This document shows, piece after piece, positions 56,519-64,000 of a DNA stretch of 64,000 nt. The stretch is from assembly GCF_029433295.1 (NCBI RefSeq), contig NZ_JAQTHV010000003.1, positions 310,001 through 374,000 of the forward strand, written 5' to 3'. Position 1 is the stretch's first letter. The number at the start of each line of letters is the position of its first letter. The stretch is from Bifidobacterium sp. ESL0784. GTDB taxonomy: Bacteria; Actinomycetota; Actinomycetes; Actinomycetales; Bifidobacteriaceae. The position numbers and the translations under genes were made by a program. Under the pieces are notes generated by a model. The model was not told the origin of the DNA. It worked only from the letters and a program-made list of their open reading frames with translations, and did no database searches.

Positions 56519-58543
56519 TCAGTCCAGACCAAGCTGAAGATGGCCGCCAGGAATCGCATCGAGCAGATCCTTGGTGTATTGCTTCTGAGGATGTTCGAAG
56601 ACCTCATCGGTGGTGGCGTGCTCGACGAGCTTGCCCTTCTGCATCACCACAACCTCGTCGGCGATCTGGCGGACAACCGCCAGATCATGGGTGATGAAGA
56701 GGTAGCTCAGCCCGCGTTCGGCCTGCAGATCGTTCAAAAGCTGCAGCACCTGATCCTGCACCAGGACGTCGAGGGCGGAAACGGCCTCATCACAGACAAT
56801 GACGTCCGGATTCAGAGCCATGGCGCGGGCGACGGCGATACGCTGGCGCTGTCCGCCGGAAAGCTCGTTCGGGTAGCGCTGCATCACCGACTGCGGCATC
56901 TTCACGAGGTCGAGCAACTCGCGCACGCGTTGCTCACGGCTCTTCTTGTCGCCGATCTTGTGGATGCGCAGCGGCTCTTCGATGGAACGGTAAATCGAAT
57001 ACATCGGGTCAAGCGAACCGTAGGGGTTCTGGAAGACCGGCTGCACGTGTCTGCGGAAGTCAAGCAGCGACTTGCCTTCGAACTCGCTGATATCCTTGCC
57101 TTCATAAGTCACCGTGCCGCTGGTCGGCTTCAAGAGCTTCAACACCATGTTGGCCACGGTGGACTTGCCGGAACCGGATTCGCCCACGATCGCGAGCGTG
57201 GTGCCGCGCTTGACCGAGAACGACACGTCGTCGACGGCCTTGAACATTTCCTTCTTGCGCGGAAGCTTGAACTCTTTGGTCAGGTGGCTCACCGTGATGA
57301 TGTGTTCGCTTTTCTCAAGCGTTTCCTCACCTTTGGCATGATGCTCCATCAGGGCATCGGCGTTCTCGCCGTGCTCCTTGGCAGAGATGATGCGTTGCGA
57401 GGCCAGCGACGGAGCCGCAGCCACCAGACGCTTGGTGTAGGGGTGCTGCGGGTGTTGCAATACATCGAGTGATGGACCGGATTCGACGACCTGCCCCTTG
57501 TACATCACGACGATATGCTGGGCGCGCTCGGCGGCGAGACCCAGATCGTGGGTGATGAAGAGCACGGCCGTGCCGAGCTCGTCGGTCAGGGTGTGCAAGT
57601 GGTCGAGGATCTTCTTCTGCACGGTGACGTCGAGGGCGCTGGTGGGCTCGTCGGCAATCAGCAGATCGGGACGGCAGGCCAAACCGATGGCAATCAACGC
57701 ACGCTGCAGCATGCCGCCGGAGAACTCATGCGGATACTGGCGGGCACGCGTGGCAGCATCAGGCAGACCGGCCTCTTCCAGAAGACCTGCGATACGGTCG
57801 GTCATGGTGCTGCCGGTGACATACTGCTTGGCGATCTGCCAAGCCTTGTCATCGCTCACACCGGCCTTGATCAGGTCGTCGGCCACTCGCCAACGGGTCT
57901 CGGAGCCCGGGACCCATTCCTTGGTGAAATAGTCCATCTTGTTTTTGGCGCCATCACCGGTGACGCCCGCCTCGTTCAACGCGGCTTGCGCGGCCTTGAG
58001 CAGTTCAGGTAGTTCCTTTGAACCGATGAAGGTCTCATCGTCCTCGCTTTTGACAGCCACTCCGCCGCCCGCCAAAGCCTGGGCGAGTTTCGAACGCTTC
58101 TCGTGCGAGATATCCATGTGGTTGGCCTTCAGAGCCTCTTCCACCTGGGTGCCGATACGCCAGACAGGGTTCAGGTTGCTCATCGGGTCCTGCGGGACAA
58201 GGCCCATCTTGTCACCGAGAATCTGCTCATACTGCTTGCGCGTATAGTGCGAGATCTCCTCGCCTTCCAGCTTGATGGAGCCGCCCACGACGTGACCGGT
58301 GCCGGGAAGAAGTCCAAGGACGGCCATGGCCGAAGTGGATTTGCCGGAGCCGGACTCGCCTACGATGGCGACCCATTGACCAGGATAGACATTGAATGAG
58401 GCATCTCGTACGGCGTGCACCGCATGGTTGTTGCCCGTGGTGAAGTCAACCTTGAGGTCCTTGACCTCAAGAATCGGCCCTTGCTCGCGCTGCATTTCGA
58501 AGAGTTTGTCGCTCTTCTCGTTGTTGCTGTTCATTTCACTCAT
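56519..58543 (-). CDS. Fused dual ATP-binding protein of a dipeptide/oligopeptide ABC transporter
   Basis: A 674-residue protein with two ABC ATPases in one chain, equivalent to DppD plus DppF. Half 1: Walker A GESGSGKST (~62-70), Q-loop VPQDPM, signature FSGGM, Walker B LLIADEPT. Half 2: Walker A GESGSGKST (~residue 462), signature LSGGQ, Walker B VIVCDEAVSAL. Half 1 has an extra segment of about 100 residues (~148-248, Lys/Glu/Ala-rich) between the Q-loop helix and the signature, absent from ordinary DppD. The ATG at 58543 has GAGGAA upstream; a GTG at 58564 overlapping the permease stop is the alternative. Last gene of the operon. Confidence 0.9.
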   Translation of the reverse strand: MSEMNSNNEKSDKLFEMQREQGPILEVKDLKVDFTTGNNHAVHAVRDASFNVYPGQWVAIVGESGSGKSTSAMAVLGLLPGTGHVVGGSIKLEGEEISHYTRKQYEQILGDKMGLVPQDPMSNLNPVWRIGTQVEEALKANHMDISHEKRSKLAQALAGGGVAVKSEDDETFIGSKELPELLKAAQAALNEAGVTGDGAKNKMDYFTKEWVPGSETRWRVADDLIKAGVSDDKAWQIAKQYVTGSTMTDRIAGLLEEAGLPDAATRARQYPHEFSGGMLQRALIAIGLACRPDLLIADEPTSALDVTVQKKILDHLHTLTDELGTAVLFITHDLGLAAERAQHIVVMYKGQVVESGPSLDVLQHPQHPYTKRLVAAAPSLASQRIISAKEHGENADALMEHHAKGEETLEKSEHIITVSHLTKEFKLPRKKEMFKAVDDVSFSVKRGTTLAIVGESGSGKSTVANMVLKLLKPTSGTVTYEGKDISEFEGKSLLDFRRHVQPVFQNPYGSLDPMYSIYRSIEEPLRIHKIGDKKSREQRVRELLDLVKMPQSVMQRYPNELSGGQRQRIAVARAMALNPDVIVCDEAVSALDVLVQDQVLQLLNDLQAERGLSYLFITHDLAVVRQIADEVVVMQKGKLVEHATTDEVFEHPQKQYTKDLLDAIPGGHLQLGLD

Positions 58544-58560
58544 CGTGTTTTCCTCTACAC

Positions 58561-59538
58561 TCACGCCGTACGGCTCTTGGGATCAAGCGCGTCCTTGACG
58601 GCATCGCCCATCATGATGAAGGCAAGCACCGTAATGGCCAGCGCGGCCGATGGATAGAAGAGTACCGAAGGATCGGTGCGCAGGATGGTCTGCGCGTTGG
58701 AGATGTCGCCGCCCCAACTCACGGTGGTTGTCGGCAAGCCGATGCCGAGGAAGCTCAGGGTCGCTTCCGAAACGATGTAGGAACCCAACGAAGTGGTTCC
58801 GATGACGATAATCGAAGCGAAGGAATTGGGCATGATATGTCTGAGCAGATTGCGGCCCGGGGTGGAACCCAGCGCCGTCGCAGCGGTGTTGAATTCAAGG
58901 TTCTTGGTCTCCATCACGGCACTTCGCGCGATACGCGAGGTCTGTGTCCAGCCAAACAGGGTCAGCACCAGGACGATCTTCCAGATGGAACCCGAGGTAC
59001 GGAACATCTGCAATACAACGATGGCACCGAGCAGCATGGGGATGGCCATGAAGATATCCGTGAAACGGCTCAGCAGGGCATCGACCCAGCCTCCGAAGAA
59101 TCCTCCGAGGGCGCCGATCACAGAACCGAAAATGACCACGAGGATCGCAGTAAGAATACCCACGGAAAGCGAGGTCCGCGTCCCGTAGACGGTTCTGGTG
59201 AACACGTCGCAACCCTGCGTGTCATAGCCGAAGGGATGCCCTGGGCTTGACTTTTCCAGCGAATGATCGAGTTGGCAGAAATTGGGGTCTCGGTGGGTGA
59301 ATACCCCCGGGAACAACGCCACGAAGATGATGCAGACAATCAGAATCGCGGAAACGATGAACAAAGGATTGCGTCGCAACGTGCGCCATGCATCCGCCCA
59401 CATGTTCGTGGCCGGCATCGACTCATCGACGGAATCGACATCCTGCAGTTCCACCTTGCCGGCGGGGGCGACATAGCGCTCCTGGCCCGGCAGAATGCGG
59501 GAGGAAGCCTTGGCTTGTTGAATAGTGTTGTCACTCAT
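58561..59538 (-). CDS. Oligopeptide ABC transporter permease, DppC/OppC-like
   Basis: A 325-residue inner-membrane permease with six spans. The N-terminal cytoplasmic segment (~40 residues) leads to the first span; the BPD_transp coupling loop is NLEFNTAATALGSTPGRNLLRH, the EAA-type motif that contacts the ATPase. It pairs with the DppB-like subunit encoded 22 bases upstream. The ribosome-binding site before the ATG at 59538 is weak. Confidence 0.9.
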   Translation of the reverse strand: MSDNTIQQAKASSRILPGQERYVAPAGKVELQDVDSVDESMPATNMWADAWRTLRRNPLFIVSAILIVCIIFVALFPGVFTHRDPNFCQLDHSLEKSSPGHPFGYDTQGCDVFTRTVYGTRTSLSVGILTAILVVIFGSVIGALGGFFGGWVDALLSRFTDIFMAIPMLLGAIVVLQMFRTSGSIWKIVLVLTLFGWTQTSRIARSAVMETKNLEFNTAATALGSTPGRNLLRHIMPNSFASIIVIGTTSLGSYIVSEATLSFLGIGLPTTTVSWGGDISNAQTILRTDPSVLFYPSAALAITVLAFIMMGDAVKDALDPKSRTA

Positions 59539-59560
59539 AAATCTTATTCACACTCCAGAC

Positions 59561-60487
59561 TCACGCGTAACGGATACGGGGATCGAGGGCCGCGTAGAGC
59601 ATATCGACAACGAGGTTGCAGACCACGAATATCAAGGTCAGCAAGGTGACGATGGAAACGACCATGTTGCTTTCACCCTTGAGAATGCTCTGATAGGTAA
59701 GGAAACCGATGCCGTGAATATTGAAGATCGTTTCCGAAATCATGGCGCCTCCCATAAGACCTCCAAGATCCTGCCCCAGATAGGTGACCACGGGAATCAT
59801 GGAGTTGCGCAGCACATGACGGACGATGACCGAACGGTTGCTCATACCCTTGGCACGGGCAGTGCGCACATAATCCTCGGCGATGTTCGAAGAGACTTCG
59901 GAACGTGTAAGTCTGATGACATAGGCCATGGAAGCCGAGCCAAGCACCATGGCAGGCATCAGCAGATCGATGAATCCAGGGTCGTTGCCGGCGGTCACCG
60001 GAAGGATGCGCCATTTGACACCAATGAAATACTGGCCAAGGAAACCAGTGACGAAAGTAGGCACGGAAATCAGAAGCAGGGAGACGATAAGGATGACGGA
60101 GTCATACCACTTGCCCTTCTTCAAACCGGACACAATGCCGAAGGCAACACCGAAAAGCGCTTCAAATACAAAAGCCATCAACCCCAGCTTGATGGTTACC
60201 GGGAATGCCCGGCCAATCTCATCGATAACCGGCTGTCCGGCAAACGTGTTGCCGAAATTCAACGTCAACGCGTTCTTGAGGAACAGCAGGTACTGGATAA
60301 TGAACGGCTTATCCAAATTATACTCGGCGCGGATCTGGGCGGCCACCGCCTGGTTGACGGGTTTGTCTCCAAACATCGCTTTTACCGGATCGCCCGGCAG
60401 CGCGAAGACAAGCGCATAAACCAACAATGTCGTGCCGAGAACCACAGGGATCATCTGCAGGATACGGCGCAGAAGATACTTACCCAT
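59561..60487 (-). CDS. Oligopeptide ABC transporter permease, DppB/OppB-like
   Basis: A 308-residue permease with six spans and the DppB/OppB hallmark start (MGKYLLRRILQMIPVVLGTTLLVYALVFALPGDP). The EAA-type loop is EDYVRTARAKGMSNRSVIVRH. AAGGAG lies six bases before the ATG at 60487. Between this gene and the upstream binding-protein gene is a 245-bp gap with a perfect 16-bp inverted repeat. Confidence 0.92.
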   Translation of the reverse strand: MGKYLLRRILQMIPVVLGTTLLVYALVFALPGDPVKAMFGDKPVNQAVAAQIRAEYNLDKPFIIQYLLFLKNALTLNFGNTFAGQPVIDEIGRAFPVTIKLGLMAFVFEALFGVAFGIVSGLKKGKWYDSVILIVSLLLISVPTFVTGFLGQYFIGVKWRILPVTAGNDPGFIDLLMPAMVLGSASMAYVIRLTRSEVSSNIAEDYVRTARAKGMSNRSVIVRHVLRNSMIPVVTYLGQDLGGLMGGAMISETIFNIHGIGFLTYQSILKGESNMVVSIVTLLTLIFVVCNLVVDMLYAALDPRIRYA

Positions 60488-60577
60488 CGGTTACTCCTTA
60501 TTTTGGAATCGGCCAAATTCGAAATTTACAAATAGTCGACTCATAAACACATGTTTGCTACTTTAACTCACACACAC

Positions 60578-60630
60578 GTCAAAGTCGACCGAAAAGATGA
60601 CTCATGCATCCGTATTCGGTCGACTTTGAC
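60578..60630. repeat. Perfect 16-bp inverted repeat between binding-protein and permease genes
   Basis: GTCAAAGTCGACCGAA (60578-60593) and TTCGGTCGACTTTGAC (60615-60630) are exact complements around a 21-base loop. There is no T-run, so an mRNA-stabilising or attenuating hairpin that lets the binding protein be made in excess is more likely than a full terminator. An operator is the alternative. Confidence 0.8.
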
Positions 60631-60732
60631 ACTTATTCATATACGGCCGGTGCCAAAGCTAACGTCTTCGGGCAAGCCTGAACTTTGGCGCACAAAACAA
60701 CAAAGCCGTGCAGTTGCAGTTATTGACTTACC

Positions 60733-62373
60733 TCACTTCTTGAGTTCGTTGTAAACAGGCTGGCTCTTCCAATCCATCTGGTAGCCCTTGACCTTGCTCG
60801 AGCAGACGCCGACATTGGCCTTGTTGTACAGCGGGATTCCCGGGAGGTCCTCGAGAAGGATCTCCTGGGCCTGGCTGTATAGCTTGTTGGCGGCATCGAC
60901 GCTCTTAGCCGTATAGGCCTGGTCAATGAACTGGTCGAACTTGGGGTTCTTGTACTGTTCGTTGTTCGAACCGTTGCCATCGGCAGCGGCGCTGGCGAAG
61001 TTCTGGAAGAGGTAATTCTCGGCCGAAGGATAATCCGGCGCCCAACCGGCCCTGTAGGCACCGGTCATCGTGTGATCATAGATGGGCTTGAGGAACTCCT
61101 GGTTCGTGGGGATCGGCGTGGTCTGCGCGACCTTGGAGCCGATGGCGTTGTTCACGGAATTCACGATGGCGTCGAACACGGCCTTGGTGCCGCCGTCACT
61201 GTTGTAGGAGATGGTGAACGGGTTGGGATCATGCGAGATGGCTTCGGCCTGATTCCAGAGTTCCTTGGCCTTCTTCGGATTGTATTCTATGTTTTCAACA
61301 CCTTTGAGATTGGCATTGAATCCGGGGGTCAGCGGAGAAGTGAAGTCACGGGCCGGCTTGCCAAGGCCTCCAAGCACCTTGTCGACGATGGCCTTACGGT
61401 CGATCGCCATGGAAATCGCGCGGCGACGCAGTGTGCCTTCCTGGGTCCCTGTCTTGAAATGCTCGACATATGAAGGGATGTCAATCATCTGAATGGTCGA
61501 ACCCGGCTTGTTGAAGGGTTTAACCGAGGAATCCTTTTGGAAGGTCTTCTGCGCGGAATCCGGAATGGTGTCCATGACATCGAGATTGCCGGACTGCACA
61601 TCTGCGAAAGCCGAATCCGGAGTGGTGTAGATCTTGAAGGTGATGCCGTTGTTCTGGGGCGTCTGCCCACCCTTGTAATAGGGGTTCTTCACCATTTTGA
61701 TGCTATGGTTATGATCCCATTTGTCGACCTTGTAGGGGCCATTGCCGATCGGCTTCTCACCGAATGCCTTCTTGTCTTTATAGAAAGCATCAGGAAGCGG
61801 GGAAAAGGAAGGCAGACCAATACGAAGCAGGAATGTCGAATCCGGCTTGGCCATGTCCACGCTGAACGTCTGGTCATCGATGACCTTGAGCCCGCTGAGC
61901 TGCTCGTCGCCCTTTACCCTGTCCTTGTTCTGCAGGTCATCATAACCCTTGATGGTAGAGAAGAAGGAAGAGCATTTCTGCGCGTTCTTCACGTTGGCGA
62001 CATAGCTCCATGCCCGTGTGAAGGTCTTGGCGGTCACTGCGGAACCATCGCTGAATTTCCAGCCCGGCTTGAGCTTGATGGTATATTGCGAGGCGTCGGC
62101 ATTGGGAGTGATGGACTGGGCCACTTCATTCTTGGAATTGCCTTTGGCATCGAAGTAGATCAGCCCGGAGAACGCAAGCTGAATGGGCTTGCCGCCACCG
62201 GTCTCATTGGTATCTCCGGGAACCAACGGGTTGTTGGGTTCGGTCAGATATGCGGTGATCGTATGGTCGTTGGCCGCGGACGAATTGCCGCCGGACGACG
62301 AGCTGCCGCAGGCCCCCAAAAGCATCGCCATCGAACAGCTGATAGCGAGCAATGCCAGAGATTTCTTCTTCAT
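60733..62373 (-). CDS. Oligopeptide ABC transporter substrate-binding lipoprotein
   Basis: A 546-residue SBP family 5 protein, the first gene of the peptide-transport operon. A lipoprotein signal (KKKSLALLAISCSMAMLLGACG) puts the acylated Cys near residue 22, followed by a Ser/Gly linker. The SBP_bac_5 core shows ITPNADASQYTIKLKPGWKFSDGS, RRRAISMAIDRKAIVDKVLGG and PLYNKANVGVCSSKVKGY. Ligand could be oligopeptides; some bifidobacterial family 5 proteins bind other ligands, so this is inferred. AAAGGAG lies eight bases before the ATG. Confidence 0.9.
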   Translation of the reverse strand: MKKKSLALLAISCSMAMLLGACGSSSSGGNSSAANDHTITAYLTEPNNPLVPGDTNETGGGKPIQLAFSGLIYFDAKGNSKNEVAQSITPNADASQYTIKLKPGWKFSDGSAVTAKTFTRAWSYVANVKNAQKCSSFFSTIKGYDDLQNKDRVKGDEQLSGLKVIDDQTFSVDMAKPDSTFLLRIGLPSFSPLPDAFYKDKKAFGEKPIGNGPYKVDKWDHNHSIKMVKNPYYKGGQTPQNNGITFKIYTTPDSAFADVQSGNLDVMDTIPDSAQKTFQKDSSVKPFNKPGSTIQMIDIPSYVEHFKTGTQEGTLRRRAISMAIDRKAIVDKVLGGLGKPARDFTSPLTPGFNANLKGVENIEYNPKKAKELWNQAEAISHDPNPFTISYNSDGGTKAVFDAIVNSVNNAIGSKVAQTTPIPTNQEFLKPIYDHTMTGAYRAGWAPDYPSAENYLFQNFASAAADGNGSNNEQYKNPKFDQFIDQAYTAKSVDAANKLYSQAQEILLEDLPGIPLYNKANVGVCSSKVKGYQMDWKSQPVYNELKK

Positions 62374-62434
62374 TGATTTTTCTCCTTTGTTGTGGTTACT
62401 TCTGCATAACCGATGGAAACAAAAACATCATTTT

Positions 62435-62448
62435 GCTGACGAATCAGC
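62435..62448. promoter_or_regulatory. Small palindrome in the oligopeptide operon promoter region
   Basis: GCTGA-CGAA-TCAGC lies ~60-75 bases upstream of the binding-protein ATG, just downstream of a TTGTTA hexamer on the minus strand, where an operator would sit. No regulator is known. Confidence 0.3.
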
Positions 62449-62512
62449 CTTTAACAAGAGGAAAGCAGGGCTTCTTCACATCTTCACGAACGGTAAGACG
62501 GATACATGCGAA

Positions 62513-64000
62513 TCACCTGTTGAAGCCGAAAACACAGCAACTTTGCGGCCCCAATCGCAGTATGCCGTTATCGTCCAGAGCAACCTGCCCCAGAGAGACA
62601 AGGGCGTTCCCGGCCCCTTGCCGCGGCATATGGATCGTGACGGTTTCGTTTTCCAAACCGGGATTCAGAGCGATGACGAGGTCACCGCTATCCTCGCCAA
62701 GGCGTCGATAGACAAACGACTTTCCATCATCCGGCGCCGCGAGAACCTCGAAGCCCGCACCTGCCGACAGTGCTGGATGGTCATCACGAAGATGAAGCAG
62801 ACTCCTGGTCCAGTTAAGGAGCGAATCGTCATCGTGCAGCTGCTCGGCCACAGTGGGAGCATCGGGCGAAGAATCGACCGGCAGATAAAGCAAATCGGGG
62901 TCCGCCTGCGAGAAGCCGAGGTTCTTGTCGGAAGACCATTGCATCGGCGTACGCGTGCCGGTCCTTCGGTAGCCGCCCTCTTTGGTAGGCAAGGTTTCGA
63001 GGTAATTCATGCCGATTTCATCGCCGTAATAGATGAAAGGCGCCCCCGGCATGGTCAGTATCATTGCCAGCACCAGCTTGTACTCGCGCTGTGAAAGCAT
63101 CGGCATGATCCTGTTGGTGTCGTGGTTGCAGGTGATCATGCAGAAATAGCCGTTGCCCTCGCCGGACCGGTAAAGCGGAAGATAATCGGAAAGAAACGCG
63201 CCGATGCCGGTGCTGCTTTCGGCTTTGACGTAGCTCAGATTTTGCTTTTTGCCCTCCCAAGTCAGGATGTTGCGCACCAGCTTGTGGTACCCGTTGCCTT
63301 CCTTGGTGTCGGACTGGCCTCCGTCGAGGTTGTCGAGATAGAAATCCATATCAAAGCCGGCAGCGAAGGACTGCTTGGGATTCGACCATTCGGAGACGAA
63401 TGCGGCCTCGGGAAACTCAGGTCTGATGGTGGCGAACATCTGCCTCCAGGCCGCGACCGTCCAACTGTGGTCCGCATCGTCGTTCTTGACCAGCGAATCG
63501 GCCAGGTCCACGCGGAAACCATCACATCCTTTGGAAAGCCAAAAACGCATGACATCGACCATGGCGTTGCGTGTCGCCCGTGCGGCCGGGGAGTCAGGGG
63601 ACATCTGCCAGGCCCTGTCACGTCTGCCGAAACCATAATTCAATGCGGGCTGCGATTTGAAGTAATTGAGGATATAGGCACCGTCTCGCGGACATTCACC
63701 GCCGACAAACGGCATCGTATAGCGTTCGAAAGCCCCGTTTGTCCATATATAGCGATCCGAGAATTCATTGCGTTCGGCCAATTGGCTTGCCTTGAACCAC
63801 TCATGTTCCTCGCTGGTATGTCCGGGAACCAAATCGAGCAGCACATGCATCCCTTTGCTGTGTGCGGCTTCGAAGAGATCGACCATATCCTGATTGGTGC
63901 CGTAGCGGGGGGCTATCTTTTTGTAGTCCCGGACATCGTAACCGGCGTCCTTGAACGGGGAATCAAAGCATGGATTGATCCAGATGGCGTTGCAGCCCAA
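62513..64000 (-). CDS. Glycoside hydrolase family 13 enzyme, 5' end beyond the window
   Basis: The visible 496 codons are the C-terminal part of an alpha-amylase-family glycosidase; the start is past the right edge. Catalytic blocks are present: HVLLDLVPGHTSEEH (region I), CDGFRVDLADS (region II with the nucleophile Asp), AAFVSEWSNP (region III, acid/base Glu) and TCNHDTNR (region IV). A small C-terminal beta domain follows. Subfamily and substrate cannot be fixed; alpha-glucosidase or trehalose/maltose-type hydrolase are candidates. It ends 139 bases before the peptide-binding protein gene, in the same direction. Confidence 0.85.
   Translation of the reverse strand: MGCNAIWINPCFDSPFKDAGYDVRDYKKIAPRYGTNQDMVDLFEAAHSKGMHVLLDLVPGHTSEEHEWFKASQLAERNEFSDRYIWTNGAFERYTMPFVGGECPRDGAYILNYFKSQPALNYGFGRRDRAWQMSPDSPAARATRNAMVDVMRFWLSKGCDGFRVDLADSLVKNDDADHSWTVAAWRQMFATIRPEFPEAAFVSEWSNPKQSFAAGFDMDFYLDNLDGGQSDTKEGNGYHKLVRNILTWEGKKQNLSYVKAESSTGIGAFLSDYLPLYRSGEGNGYFCMITCNHDTNRIMPMLSQREYKLVLAMILTMPGAPFIYYGDEIGMNYLETLPTKEGGYRRTGTRTPMQWSSDKNLGFSQADPDLLYLPVDSSPDAPTVAEQLHDDDSLLNWTRSLLHLRDDHPALSAGAGFEVLAAPDDGKSFVYRRLGEDSGDLVIALNPGLENETVTIHMPRQGAGNALVSLGQVALDDNGILRLGPQSCCVFGFNR

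Overview
The window looks like chromosomal DNA from a bifidobacterium (Actinobacteria, Bifidobacteriaceae; species not resolved). The evidence is a fairly high-GC gene set with actinobacteria-restricted families (SepH, DUF4193, DUF3046, DUF3159, DUF3710, ClgR), an actinobacterial SOS box, TTG/GTG starts on housekeeping genes, and actinobacterial gene neighbourhoods (recA-recX-DUF3046-clgR-cinA-pgsA-ftsK, secA-hpf, rpoD-parE, polyprenyl synthase-PknL-like kinase-plsC). No tRNA, rRNA, insertion sequence, prophage or CRISPR array was seen. Most of the window is core genome.

Layout. 1-6.3 kb: dut (cut by the left edge), a DUF4193 protein, sepH, a nucleotide-pyrophosphatase-like enzyme and parC. 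6.4-11.2 kb: a compact leftward five-gene operon that looks acquired: a LanFEG-type lantibiotic self-protection ABC transporter followed by a response regulator and a histidine kinase, with no lantibiotic biosynthesis gene beside it. 11.2-24.8 kb: giant helicase Lhr, an MFS transporter, parE, the principal sigma factor gene rpoD, a DUF4192 protein and a polyprenyl diphosphate synthase whose 5' end carries two perfect DnaA boxes. 24.9-32.9 kb: PASTA serine/threonine kinase, plsC, a small membrane protein, secA and hpf. 33.1-33.5 kb: the RNase P RNA gene. 33.5-41.4 kb: recX, recA with a LexA box, DUF3046, clgR, cinA/pncC, pgsA and ftsK. 41.5-45.4 kb: a Fic protein with a degenerate catalytic motif, miaA, a small alarmone synthetase and a Bax-inhibitor-1 protein. 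45.5-56.4 kb: aconitase, a CtpE-like P-type ATPase, a short lipoprotein resembling half of a sugar-binding protein, an RNA uridine methyltransferase, DUF3159, DUF3710 and exonuclease III. 56.5-64 kb: an oligopeptide ABC operon (binding protein, two permeases, one fused double ATPase) preceded by a GH13 glycosidase cut by the right edge.

How they work together. DNA topology and chromosome segregation (parC, parE, ftsK, sepH), recombination and SOS (recA, recX, xth), transcription and stress control (rpoD, clgR, SAS, hpf) and export and envelope synthesis (secA, pgsA, plsC, polyprenyl synthase, kinase) dominate. The main accessory element is the 6.4-11.2 kb peptide-antibiotic defence operon. 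Other points worth a second look are the non-canonical Fic protein, the DnaA-box cluster, a long acidic insert in ParE, a roughly 100-residue insert in the fused peptide-transporter ATPase, and two long inverted repeats (after hpf and between the peptide-binding protein and its permease).
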